In this document: positions 34,842-46,432 of the stretch, one piece after another
How positions within the stretch are numbered: position 1 is the first letter of the stretch
Layout of the letters: each line of letters starts with the position of its first letter
Program-made: the position numbers and the translations under genes
Notes under the pieces: model-generated
Told to the model about the DNA's origin: nothing
The model's database searches: none
Seen by the model: only the letters and a program-made list of their open reading frames with translations
Assembly (NCBI RefSeq): GCF_029544075.1
Contig: NZ_JAJQJH010000003.1
Span: 186,001-250,000 of the forward strand
Direction: 5' to 3'
Origin: Chromohalobacter canadensis
GTDB lineage: Bacteria; Pseudomonadota; Gammaproteobacteria; Pseudomonadales; Halomonadaceae
DNA: 64,000 nt

Positions 34842-36480
34842 GCTCCTTGAAGGGCTTCAAGCCGATGCGGCGATACGTATCGAGGAAGGTTTCGTCGGCC
34901 GTGCGCTCCCCGACGTAGACCTTCAGCAGCTTATCGATCACGTCGGTCACATCTTCACGGTAGAAGGAGGGGCCGAGAATCTTGCCCAGCGACGATTCGT
35001 TGCCCTGACTGCCGCCCAGCGAGATCTGATAGTACTCCTCGCCTTTCTTGTCGACGCCGAGAATGCCGATATGTCCCACGTGGTGGTGTCCGCAAGCATT
35101 CATGCAGCCGGAGATGTTGAGCTCCAGCGGCCCCAGATCATACAGAAAGTCGAGGTTTTCGAAGCGTTCCTGAATTTCCTGGGCGACCGGGATCGACTTG
35201 GCATTGGCCAGTGAGCAGTAATCGCCACCGGGGCAGCAGATCAGATCGGCCAGCGTGCCCACGGTGGGGTTGGCCATGCCCAGCGTCTCGAGTCGTTGCC
35301 AGAGGTCTTCCATGCGATCCACCGGCACATCGGTCAGCACCAGATTTTGCTCGTGCGTGACGCGCAGCTCGCCATAACTGAATTCGTCGGCCAGGTCCGC
35401 GACGGCGGCCATGTCTTCGGAGGTCACGTCGCCGGGCGAATGATCGTGACGCTTGAGCGATAGCGTTACGGCCTTGTAACCGGGGACCTTGTGGTCGGTG
35501 ACATTGTTGGTCACAAAGCGGGCAAAGGCACGGTTTTCCCCGCGCAGGTGCTCATAAGCCTGAATGGCGTCCTCGGCGACATCACGACGGGGCGGCTCGA
35601 CAAAGTGGCCGCTCACGGCGGAGATCGCCTCGTCGGTCAGCGTTTGGGGGCCATCCTTGAGATGCGCCCATTCCGCCTCGGCACGACGCCGGAACTCGTC
35701 GATGCCCAGTGCTTTGACCAGAATCTTGATGCGCGCCTTGAACTTGTTGTCGCGTCGACCGTATTGGTTGTAGACGCGCAGGATCGCTTCGAGATACGTC
35801 AGCAGGTGTTGCCACGGCAGGTCTTCGCACATCACGCTGCCGATCATCGGGGTGCGGCCCAGACCGCCGCCAGCAAGTACCTTGACGCGCACTTCGCCGG
35901 CTTCGTTGCGCCAGAAGCGCAGGCCTACGTCGTGCACCTGGATGGCGGCGCGGTCTTCTTCGGCACCGGTCACAGCGATCTTGAACTTGCGTGGCAGGTA
36001 AGCGAACTCGGGGTGGAAGGTCGACCACTGACGAATGAGTTCGCACCAAGGGCGCGGATCGACATCTTCGTCGCTGGCGATGCCGGAGAACTGATCGGTC
36101 GTGGTGTTGCGGATATCGTTACCGCTGGTCTGGATGGCATGCATCTGCACGCTAGCCAGGTCGGCCAGGATGTCCGGTACGTCCTCGAGTTTCGGCCAGT
36201 TCAGTTGCAGATTGGTGCGTGTGGTGAAATGGCCATAGCCGCGATCGTAGCGTGCGGCTATCTCGCCCAGCTTGCGCAGCTGATAGGAGGCCAGCATGCC
36301 GTATGGAATGGCAATACGCAGCATCGGCGCATAGCGCTGGACATAAAGGCCATTCTGCACGCGCAGCGGTAGAAATTCCTCGTCGCTGATCTTGCCTTCG
36401 AGATAGCGGCGCATCTGGTCGCGGAACTGGGCGACGCGCTCGTCTACGAGCGTTTGGTCGTACGTGTCGTACCGATACAT
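34828..36480 (-). CDS. cysI: Sulfite reductase hemoprotein (beta) subunit
   Basis: A 550-residue siroheme and [4Fe-4S] enzyme that reduces sulfite to sulfide in cysteine synthesis. The cluster ligands are Cys416 and Cys422 (CCPGGDYC) with Cys459 and Cys463 (GCMNACGHHHVG), in the spacing of the family. Residues such as GYGHFTTRTNLQLNW are the substrate-binding repeat. No cysJ is in the window, so electrons may come from another flavoprotein or ferredoxin. A 17-bp palindrome lies 62 bp upstream. Confidence 0.93.
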   Translation of the reverse strand: MYRYDTYDQTLVDERVAQFRDQMRRYLEGKISDEEFLPLRVQNGLYVQRYAPMLRIAIPYGMLASYQLRKLGEIAARYDRGYGHFTTRTNLQLNWPKLEDVPDILADLASVQMHAIQTSGNDIRNTTTDQFSGIASDEDVDPRPWCELIRQWSTFHPEFAYLPRKFKIAVTGAEEDRAAIQVHDVGLRFWRNEAGEVRVKVLAGGGLGRTPMIGSVMCEDLPWQHLLTYLEAILRVYNQYGRRDNKFKARIKILVKALGIDEFRRRAEAEWAHLKDGPQTLTDEAISAVSGHFVEPPRRDVAEDAIQAYEHLRGENRAFARFVTNNVTDHKVPGYKAVTLSLKRHDHSPGDVTSEDMAAVADLADEFSYGELRVTHEQNLVLTDVPVDRMEDLWQRLETLGMANPTVGTLADLICCPGGDYCSLANAKSIPVAQEIQERFENLDFLYDLGPLELNISGCMNACGHHHVGHIGILGVDKKGEEYYQISLGGSQGNESSLGKILGPSFYREDVTDVIDKLLKVYVGERTADETFLDTYRRIGLKPFKEHVYA

Positions 36481-36541
36481 ACAGGCGGTGTCCTGCTAGT
36501 CACATGGATTGCCGTAGCAGGGCACCTTACCCTGCCTTCTA

Positions 36542-36558
36542 TATTCTTTGAAAGAATA
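36542..36558. promoter_or_regulatory. 17-bp palindrome in the cysI upstream region
   Basis: TATTCTTT, a single G, AAAGAATA: a perfect palindrome in AT-rich DNA between cysI and metH. Candidate binding site for a LysR-type or other dimeric regulator. Confidence 0.4.
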
Positions 36559-36613
36559 AATAATAATAGCTTATTGCATTTATGTTATTAAAAAGTTCGT
36601 ACGATGGCGTGTC

Positions 36614-40351
<3,738 letters not shown>

Positions 40352-40391
40352 GTCGGCGTATTTCTCCAGCGGGATCCGAGCGATAGGGTGA

Positions 40392-40421
40392 ACGTCAGCG
40401 AGACCAGCACGAGGCTGACGT
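40392..40421. promoter_or_regulatory. Hairpin in the metH leader region
   Basis: ACGTCAGC (40392-40399) and GCTGACGT (40414-40421), perfect arms with a 14-nt loop, 41 bp upstream of metH. I see no match to a known B12 or SAM riboswitch; role unknown. Confidence 0.35.
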
Positions 40422-40566
40422 CACGCAGGCGATATACGAGGCAGGGATGGTACCAGAAGCTCCGCAATGTGGGCAGTCGCCAAGACCCAGCAAAATACTC
40501 GGGATTGTGTCGGGCGACGCTTTTTCATACCATGAAGGCAACATCTCAGGTAGAGAGTAACGTTTT

Positions 40567-41157
40567 ATGAGCCAGCCCATCCAAATTACCGACAACGCTC
40601 AGGAGTATCTCGCCGAGCTGTTGGCCAAGCAGAACGTCGAAGGCATTGCGGTGCGGATCTTCATCACCCAGCCGGGGACGCCATACGCGGAAACTTGCCT
40701 GGCTTATTGCCGCCCGGGCGAGGAAGAGCCCAGCGACGAGCGTCTCGATCTGGACAAGATCACGGTCTACCTCGAGAAGAACAGCATCGCGTTTCTCGAA
40801 GAGGCAGTGGTCGACTTTAATGCGGATCGCATGGGAGGCCAACTGACCATCAAGGCGCCCAACGCCAAGATGCCGAAAGTCAACGCCGACAGCCCGCTTG
40901 AGGATCGTGTCAATTACGTGCTTTACAGCGAAATCAATCCCGGCCTGGCCGCTCATGGGGGTGAAATTCGCCTGATGCAGTTGACCGAGGAGAACGTCGC
41001 TGTACTGCAGTTCGGCGGTGGTTGCCAAGGTTGTGCCGCAGTCGATATTACCCTCAAGGACGGGGTCGAAAAGACGTTGGTCGAGCGCGTTCCCGAATTG
41101 GTCGGTATCCGTGATGTTACTGACCACACCGACGATACTAACGCCTATTACCGCTGA
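40567..41157 (+). CDS. nfuA: Fe-S cluster carrier NfuA
   Basis: A 196-residue Fe-S carrier with a degenerate A-type domain (about 1-95) and a Nfu domain (about 100-190) that keeps the CxxC ligands Cys153 and Cys156 in [11 protein letters not shown]. Dimers carry a [4Fe-4S] cluster to targets, for example aconitase. Divergent from metH, ended by an intrinsic terminator. Length fits the family. Confidence 0.95.
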   Translation: MSQPIQITDNAQEYLAELLAKQNVEGIAVRIFITQPGTPYAETCLAYCRPGEEEPSDERLDLDKITVYLEKNSIAFLEEAVVDFNADRMGGQLTIKAPNAKMPKVNADSPLEDRVNYVLYSEINPGLAAHGGEIRLMQLTEENVAVLQFGGGCQGCAAVDITLKDGVEKTLVERVPELVGIRDVTDHTDDTNAYYR

Positions 41158-41208
41158 TCGGTGCTAGCCGCGACCATTTCCCCGTCGTGACAGCCCGAAA
41201 CCAGTATT

Positions 41209-41240
41209 GAAAGCCCGCCATGTGCGGGCTTTCTTCATTT
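41209..41240 (+). terminator. Terminator of nfuA
   Basis: GAAAGCCCGC (41209-41218) and GCGGGCTTTC (41224-41233), 5-nt loop, then TTCATTT. It may also serve the converging KfrA-like gene. Confidence 0.75.
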
Positions 41241-41275
41241 CGGATTTGACGGCCGGGAAGTGTCCGCGTATCGAA

Positions 41276-42241
41276 TTAAACGACGAAGGGCGGTAGTGGC
41301 AGACGTGCCAGCTTTTCGCGTAGCTCGCGATTGATGGCGTGCTGTTGCTCGAGTTCACGCTCTGCACGCCGGTTGTCGCTTTGCGTTTGCTGTAGTTGGC
41401 CTTGGCTCTCCCGTAATTTGCTTTCCAATGCCTGTCGCTGCGAGGTTTCGCTGCGCGTCTTTTCTTCCAGCGTCGTGTACTGGCGACGCTGTTCGGCGAG
41501 CTCGGCCTGCACACGCTCGAATTTCTGTTCCAAGGTCGCAGTGCGTTTTTGGGCCTGCTTTTCGACATTTTGGCGCTCCTGACGCGCGTCATCGAGAAGC
41601 CCCATCAAGCGTGCTTCCGCCGCTTCGTGACGTTGTTCCTCTTGTTTCAGCTGCGTTTGATGCTCCCGTGAGTGCTTTGCCATAGCATCTCGATGCTCGC
41701 TGCGAGCAGTTTCAAGCTGGCGCTGATGTTTCTGGCATTCCTCGTCGAGTTGCTGCACGCGCCGTGCCTGCTGCGTTTCCTGCTGATGGGCCGCTTGCAG
41801 TTCGCTTTGCGCATTGGCCAATTGCATTGTCTTTTCTTCCAGCCGCGCTTGTGCTTGCTCGAAATGCGTATTCAACGCTGCCAGGCGTTCCTCGGCGTCA
41901 GCTGCCTTACGGGCGGCGGTTTTGGCCTCGGCTTGCGCCTCTTCGACGCGCTGATCGGATTCTTGGCGGTAATGCGCTAGAGATTCAGCCGCCAGCGCCT
42001 GGGCTTTTTCCCAGAGATCCGTCATCCATGCCTGTAGCGCCTCCGGCGGTGTCTCGCTCGACGTGACATCCCGGTTCCGCTCCCGCCGTAAACGCCACTC
42101 CCGCAAATGATCGCTGATCGTCGTGAAGCTTCCCGTGCCCAGGATGTCGCGGATCTTCTGGACAGTGGGGGCGTCGTTGTGACGTAGCAGCGTATCGATC
42201 GCGTGCTGCACGTCCTCGTATTGAATGCCGTTGCGGGCCAT
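41276..42241 (-). CDS. KfrA-type DNA-binding coiled-coil protein
   Basis: A 321-residue protein. The first 75 residues form the KfrA-N DNA-binding region (YEDVQHAIDTLLRHNDAPTVQKIRDILGTGSFTTISDHLREW). The rest, about 80-305, is one long coiled coil rich in Glu, Gln, Arg and Ala. Plasmid KfrA binds repeated operators and behaves like a partition-associated scaffold. Here the gene is chromosomal and divergent from a tyrosine recombinase, across an intergenic region with a 40-bp inverted repeat. RBS AGAGGAC before ATG 42241. Confidence 0.85.
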   Translation of the reverse strand: MARNGIQYEDVQHAIDTLLRHNDAPTVQKIRDILGTGSFTTISDHLREWRLRRERNRDVTSSETPPEALQAWMTDLWEKAQALAAESLAHYRQESDQRVEEAQAEAKTAARKAADAEERLAALNTHFEQAQARLEEKTMQLANAQSELQAAHQQETQQARRVQQLDEECQKHQRQLETARSEHRDAMAKHSREHQTQLKQEEQRHEAAEARLMGLLDDARQERQNVEKQAQKRTATLEQKFERVQAELAEQRRQYTTLEEKTRSETSQRQALESKLRESQGQLQQTQSDNRRAERELEQQHAINRELREKLARLPLPPFVV

Positions 42242-42362
42242 GTCGAGTCCTCTGTACCGGGCGCCACAAAGGGCGTTGGATTACTCCTCACAGCATACCC
42301 TGTTACCTGGAATTGGCCAATATTACATTAAACGTAATACGTAAAATACATTATGAAATTGT

Positions 42363-42402
42363 CTATAAATTCAAGATTACGCGCATTATCTTGAATTTAT
42401 AG
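42363..42402. repeat. 40-bp inverted repeat with 15-bp perfect arms
   Basis: CTATAAATTCAAGAT at 42363-42377 is the perfect reverse complement of 42388-42402; the 10-bp centre TACGCGCATT is asymmetric. The size and shape recall a tyrosine-recombinase core site (two inverted binding arms around a short crossover spacer), and it lies 53 bp ahead of the recombinase gene. It could equally be an operator for the KfrA-like protein. Confidence 0.65.
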
Positions 42403-42454
42403 GCGTAAGAACAGATACTGCCTGATATTGGACACAGAGAAGGCATAACGCATC

Positions 42455-43672
42455 ATGCAGGACGAGCGGGGGCAGAAAGAAAAGGAGCAAGAGGGACAGC
42501 TCGAAGCGATCATCGCGCTCGAAACCAGTCCCGCCACGGTGACAGCGGAAGCGGCCGAGAGTGCTGTCGAGAAACGCAGCATGCGGCGTGAGGCGCATAT
42601 CTCGGCTCATACCGATGTAGATGCTGTTGCACTCTGGTTGCGCGAATTCCAGTCGAGCCCTCAGACATGGCGCGCCTATCGCAAGGAAGCCGAGCGCTTG
42701 CTGCTGTGGCTTCAGCGGCGCAGTGAAGCATTGAGTGACGTCCGGCGTGACACGCTGGATGCCTATGAACGATTCCTGACTGACCCGCAACCGGCGGCAT
42801 TGTGGCAGGGGCCGTCACGGCCTCGGTATGCACCGCAGTGGCGGCCGTTCCGTCAGCCGCTATCGGCGGCCAGCCGGCGCCAGGCATTGGTCATTCTGCA
42901 GGGCATGTTCGCTTGGCTGGTCGAGGCGGGATGGCTCGAACACAATCCGTTTCGTCTGATGCGTGACAAGCGTCGTCGCATGGACAATCGCAGCGAACGT
43001 ATCGAGCGTTATTTAGAAAGGACGCTGTGGCAGCGCTTCTGGGCATGGCTGGATGTGGCGCCATCCCCAAAGGCGGGCAACGGCGCCTATTATCGTTGGG
43101 CGCGGCGCCGGTTTCTATTTGGCTTTGCCTACCTGCTGGCGCCGCGCCTCGGCGAGATAGCGCAGGCACGCATGGGCGACTTCATTCAGCGTGAAGGGCG
43201 CTGGTGGTGGCGAGTTGTGGGGAAGGGCGACAAGCTGGCCGAGGTGCCGGTTCCGCCTGATATGATGAAACTGCTCGCAGATTGGCGGATGACGCTGGGC
43301 ATGTCGCCGCAGCCCGAGCCTGACGAGGCCACGCCGCTGCTGCGAGCGCTGGATGGCCAGCGCGGGGTAGGGGATAACCAACTCTATCGGCTGATTCGCG
43401 AGACATTTCGTGCGGGCTACCAAGCCCTTGACGACCTGCCGGAAGCCAAGCGCGCTCCGCTACAACAGGCCACGCCTCATTGGTTGCGCCACACTGCATT
43501 GACGCACCAGGCGCAGGCCGGTGTGGAATTGCGCTATCTGGCCAGTACCGCTCGTCATGCACGCCTGGACACCACCGCGCGCTATCTGCACGCCGAGGCT
43601 GAAGAGTGGCATCGTCAATTGGCGCATCACCAGCTCGGGGAAGCCGACACACATGGCGATGGCACGTTATAA
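42455..43672 (+). CDS. Tyrosine-type site-specific recombinase
   Basis: A 405-residue integrase-family protein. A Glu/Gln-rich N-terminal tail (1-45) is followed by a SAM-like core-binding domain (about 50-175) and the catalytic domain (about 190-385). All catalytic residues are present: Arg231 (RLGE), Lys257, His342-x-x-Arg345 (HWLRHT), His368 and Tyr377 (TTARYLH). It should therefore be active. There are no phage or transposon genes beside it; the partner is a divergent KfrA-like gene and the neighbours are housekeeping genes. Confidence 0.9.
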   Translation: MQDERGQKEKEQEGQLEAIIALETSPATVTAEAAESAVEKRSMRREAHISAHTDVDAVALWLREFQSSPQTWRAYRKEAERLLLWLQRRSEALSDVRRDTLDAYERFLTDPQPAALWQGPSRPRYAPQWRPFRQPLSAASRRQALVILQGMFAWLVEAGWLEHNPFRLMRDKRRRMDNRSERIERYLERTLWQRFWAWLDVAPSPKAGNGAYYRWARRRFLFGFAYLLAPRLGEIAQARMGDFIQREGRWWWRVVGKGDKLAEVPVPPDMMKLLADWRMTLGMSPQPEPDEATPLLRALDGQRGVGDNQLYRLIRETFRAGYQALDDLPEAKRAPLQQATPHWLRHTALTHQAQAGVELRYLASTARHARLDTTARYLHAEAEEWHRQLAHHQLGEADTHGDGTL

Positions 43673-43699
43673 TGAGCAATCGATTTGCGAGGAGGGTGC

Positions 43700-44110
43700 A
43701 TGACAGCACGAGAAGCACAAGCCGAACTGGCCGATGAGTTCGCCATATTCGACAACTGGATGGATCGCTACCAGTACATCATCGACATGGGCAAACAATT
43801 GCCGACATTCCCTGAGTCGTTGAAAAGCGACGACACCAAGATTCAGGGCTGTCAGTCGAATGTCTGGATCCACGACCGCCTGGAGGATGGCCGACTGCAT
43901 TTCGATGCAACCTCCGATGCCGCCATCGTCTCGGGGCTGATCGCCGTTCTGCTACGGATCTACAACGACCGGCCCCCCAGCGAGATTCAGGCGACGCCGC
44001 CGGACTTCCTGGGCGAGCTTGGTCTCGACAAGCATTTGTCACCGACGCGTAGCAACGGATTGCATGCCATGCTTGATCGAATCTATACGGTGGCAAAGCA
44101 AGCCGCCTAG
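43700..44110 (+). CDS. sufE: SufE-family cysteine desulfuration protein
   Basis: A 136-residue SufE/CsdE protein, which accepts persulfide sulfur from SufS or CsdA for Fe-S assembly. The acceptor is Cys51 in KIQGCQSNVW, the same number as E. coli SufE. Start at ATG 43700 with GGAGGG. No sufS lies nearby, so whether it is SufE or CsdE is not settled. It follows the recombinase by 27 bp but is unlikely to be functionally linked. Confidence 0.88.
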   Translation: MTAREAQAELADEFAIFDNWMDRYQYIIDMGKQLPTFPESLKSDDTKIQGCQSNVWIHDRLEDGRLHFDATSDAAIVSGLIAVLLRIYNDRPPSEIQATPPDFLGELGLDKHLSPTRSNGLHAMLDRIYTVAKQAA

Positions 44111-44172
44111 CGTGTCTGAATGGTCTGATAAGTGCCTGCGTTCTCCACGAGCAACGCGGGGCCAGAGGGCCT

Positions 44173-44457
44173 TCAGCGCGTATTGGAATGTTCGTGATCG
44201 GCGTGAGAGTCGCAGTCGCCTGGCCCGGGCGGCACCGGATCGACACCGCCGGGGTGGCCGGGGTGGCATTTCAGAATTCGCTTGAGCGCCAGCCAACCGC
44301 CTTTCAGGGGGCCATGAATCTGGATGGCTTCCACTGCGTATTGCGAACAGCTGGGCCAGAAGCGACAGCGTGGGCCAAGCAGAGGACTAATGACGTACTG
44401 ATAGCCGCGCAGCAGGCCGATCATGACACCGGAGAGGCACTTGCCGAGCAGTCGCAT
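44173..44457 (-). CDS. yidD: Membrane protein insertion efficiency factor YidD
   Basis: A 94-residue YidD/Hlx family protein with an N-terminal amphipathic segment and the conserved [32 protein letters not shown] and [18 protein letters not shown] start at ATG 44457, two bases before the hisI stop. Its C-terminus is His/Asp rich. YidD helps membrane insertion by YidC, though its normal neighbours rpmH and rnpA are absent here; a second, dispersed copy is possible. It ends the zur-hisI-yidD run. Confidence 0.9.
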   Translation of the reverse strand: MRLLGKCLSGVMIGLLRGYQYVISPLLGPRCRFWPSCSQYAVEAIQIHGPLKGGWLALKRILKCHPGHPGGVDPVPPGPGDCDSHADHEHSNTR

Positions 44458-44459
44458 GG

Positions 44460-44900
44460 CTAGCGCTGGCCGTACAGCTCGTCGGGGTCCATCAGCGGGG
44501 CACTGTCGATTTCCGCCGTTTCCGCGCCCAATGCAACGTAGAAGCAGCTCCGCCGTCCGGTGTGGCACGCGGGGCCTTGCTGGTCGACGCTCAGCAATAG
44601 AGTGTCGCCGTCGCAGTCGAGATGCGCCGCTACCAGCTGCTGAACCTGTCCGGAAGATTCGCCCTTGCGCCATGGCTTGCCGCGCGAGCGCGACCAGTAG
44701 CAGACGCGCCCAGTGGCGAGCGTTTCCTCCAGCGCGGCCCGGTTCATCCATGCCATCATCAATACCTCGCCGCTCTCATGCTGCTGCGCAATGGCGGGAA
44801 TCAGCCCATCAGCGTTCCAACGAACGGCATCGAGCAACGTACTTGTCGGTTTGCGCGTGCCTTGCGGGGCCGGCTCGAGTTGCTTGAGGAGATCGGTCAT
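44460..44900 (-). CDS. hisI: Phosphoribosyl-AMP cyclohydrolase
   Basis: A 146-residue HisI, third step of histidine synthesis, hydrolysing PR-AMP. Metal ligands are seen: DCDGD (95-99) for Mg, and Cys112 and Cys119 in CHTGRRSCF for Zn. The length is a little more than usual because of an N-terminal tail. HisE is not fused or adjacent. The start at ATG 44900 has GAGGAGATCGGTC just upstream. Between zur and yidD, which makes it a candidate zinc-starvation paralogue. Confidence 0.92.
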   Translation of the reverse strand: MTDLLKQLEPAPQGTRKPTSTLLDAVRWNADGLIPAIAQQHESGEVLMMAWMNRAALEETLATGRVCYWSRSRGKPWRKGESSGQVQQLVAAHLDCDGDTLLLSVDQQGPACHTGRRSCFYVALGAETAEIDSAPLMDPDELYGQR

Positions 44901-44926
44901 GGCGTATCGTCTTGGCGTTGGATGAG

Positions 44927-45376
44927 TTAAGCGGACGCCTGCGCGGTGCAGGACGCGCACAGCCCCAGCAGTTCGATGGTTTGCCGCTCGATACGGTAGC
45001 CTTGTTGACGAGCTACCTGGGTCAACTGCTCGTTGACGTCGTCGAGGTGCAGTTCTTCCACCCGACCGCACGAACGGCATATGAGCAGCTGGAAGCCATG
45101 TGCGTGCTCGGGACAAGGGCAGGCAACATAGGCGTTGAGCGATTCGATGCGATGGACCAGGCCTTGCTCGATGAGAAACTCTAGAGCGCGATAGACGGTC
45201 GGGGGGCGCGCCGAAGCATGCTCCGTGGCGAGACGGTCAAGCAGGTCATAGGCCTTGAGGCCGCCAGGCGAGGTGGCGATCATTTCCAGGACACGTCGCC
45301 GTATCGGGGTGAAGCGCGCACCGTGCTTGTGGCACTGGCGTTCCGCCTGAGTCAGTAGCGCATGGGAGTCGAGCAT
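44927..45376 (-). CDS. zur: Zinc uptake regulator (Fur family)
   Basis: A 149-residue Fur/Zur protein. The N-terminal winged helix (about 10-75, GARFTPIRRRVLEMI, TVYRALEFLIEQGLVHRI) is followed by a metal-binding dimer domain; Cys100-x-x-Cys103 (CRSC) and a C-terminal CASC make the structural zinc site, and HAHGFQ is the regulatory site. Zur represses zinc uptake genes when Zn is sufficient. Start 45376 is a choice over 45409; neither has a strong RBS. It precedes hisI. Confidence 0.85.
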   Translation of the reverse strand: MLDSHALLTQAERQCHKHGARFTPIRRRVLEMIATSPGGLKAYDLLDRLATEHASARPPTVYRALEFLIEQGLVHRIESLNAYVACPCPEHAHGFQLLICRSCGRVEELHLDDVNEQLTQVARQQGYRIERQTIELLGLCASCTAQASA

Positions 45377-45460
45377 CGCAACACCATCGTTCTCGGTAGT
45401 GCGGGGCATTCTACGCCGTTGCCCCGGGCGGGGCCAGACACGCTCCGTCTTCCGCTCCGA

Positions 45461-46432
45461 TCAGGCGGAACTGGCCAGTTCTCCCTCGCGCGCGAAATGC
45501 CGCTGCGCGAACGCGACGCGTGCTTCGACCGAGCGTGTCTCGGCCTGCTTCTCGATCAGATCCAGCCGCCGCCGTAGCCCTTCGCCATTGGCCATCTGAA
45601 TGGCCAGCCCCGGGCGCGCATTGAGCTCGAGCAGCATCGGACCGTGGTGGCGGTCGAGCACCATGTCGGTGCCCAAGTAACCGAGTCCGGTCATTTCATA
45701 ACAACTGGCGGCCAGGTGGAGCAGGGCATCCCAACCGGGCACGTACAAGGAGGCTAGTCCGTGGCCTGTGTCGGGATGGTCTTCGCGAGGGCGATTGAAC
45801 TGCACGCCACGCAAGGCCGCACCCGTAGTGATGTCGAGCCCTACGCCGACCGCGCCCTGGTGCAGGTTTGCTTTACCATCCGAGGCCGCCGTGGAAAGGC
45901 GCATCATTGCCATGACCGGATATCCGCGAAAAATGATGACACGAATATCCGGCACACCTTCGTAGGTGTAGGCGGCGAAGACTTCGTCGAAGGCGATCAA
46001 GGACTCGATCACGGCGACATCGGGCGTGCCACCCAGCGAATAAAGCCCGGACAGTATGTTGGATACATGACGTTCCAGATCGACGCGCTCGATACGCGCA
46101 CCACTGGGCTTGATGTAACCACCATCCTGTTGGCGCTCGACGACGAGAATGCCTTTGCCGCCACTGCCCTTGGCCGGTTTGATGACGAAGCCGGGGGCAT
46201 CTTTCACTATCTCGACGACGTGCTTCACATCGAACTGCGTGCTTACGGTCCCGATCAAGTCCGGCGTGGTGATGCCATGGCGCTTGGCCAGGAGCTTGGT
46301 CTGCAGCTTGTCGTCGACCAGGGGATAGAGCCGACGATCGTTATAGCGGCCTATATAACGTATGTTGCGGCGGTTCATGCCGATGACGCCCTTGGCTTGC
46401 AACCTGGCTGGAGTGGCCCACATGTCAGTCAT
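45461..46432 (-). CDS. RimK-like ATP-grasp ligase
   Basis: A 323-residue ATP-grasp protein of the alpha-L-glutamate ligase-like family. ATP-binding residues sit in VIKPAKGSGGKGILVVE (near 84-100) and Mg ligands near LLELNARPGLAIQ (about 270-282). RimK adds glutamate residues to a C-terminus; this variant always sits with a 7TM transglutaminase-like gene and a retropepsin-like gene, and its substrate is unknown. It overlaps the end of the 7TM gene by 8 bp, so the three are one operon. Confidence 0.85.
   Translation of the reverse strand: MTDMWATPARLQAKGVIGMNRRNIRYIGRYNDRRLYPLVDDKLQTKLLAKRHGITTPDLIGTVSTQFDVKHVVEIVKDAPGFVIKPAKGSGGKGILVVERQQDGGYIKPSGARIERVDLERHVSNILSGLYSLGGTPDVAVIESLIAFDEVFAAYTYEGVPDIRVIIFRGYPVMAMMRLSTAASDGKANLHQGAVGVGLDITTGAALRGVQFNRPREDHPDTGHGLASLYVPGWDALLHLAASCYEMTGLGYLGTDMVLDRHHGPMLLELNARPGLAIQMANGEGLRRRLDLIEKQAETRSVEARVAFAQRHFAREGELASSA

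Noticed and set aside
35491-36372. Long plus-strand ORF of 293 codons opposite cysI
   Set aside because: It lies entirely within the cysI gene, which has clear cofactor ligands. High-GC codon bias opens such antisense frames; the translation has no recognisable domain.
40352-40566. Cobalamin riboswitch before metH
   Set aside because: The conserved B12-box was not found on the metH strand; only a simple hairpin is present.
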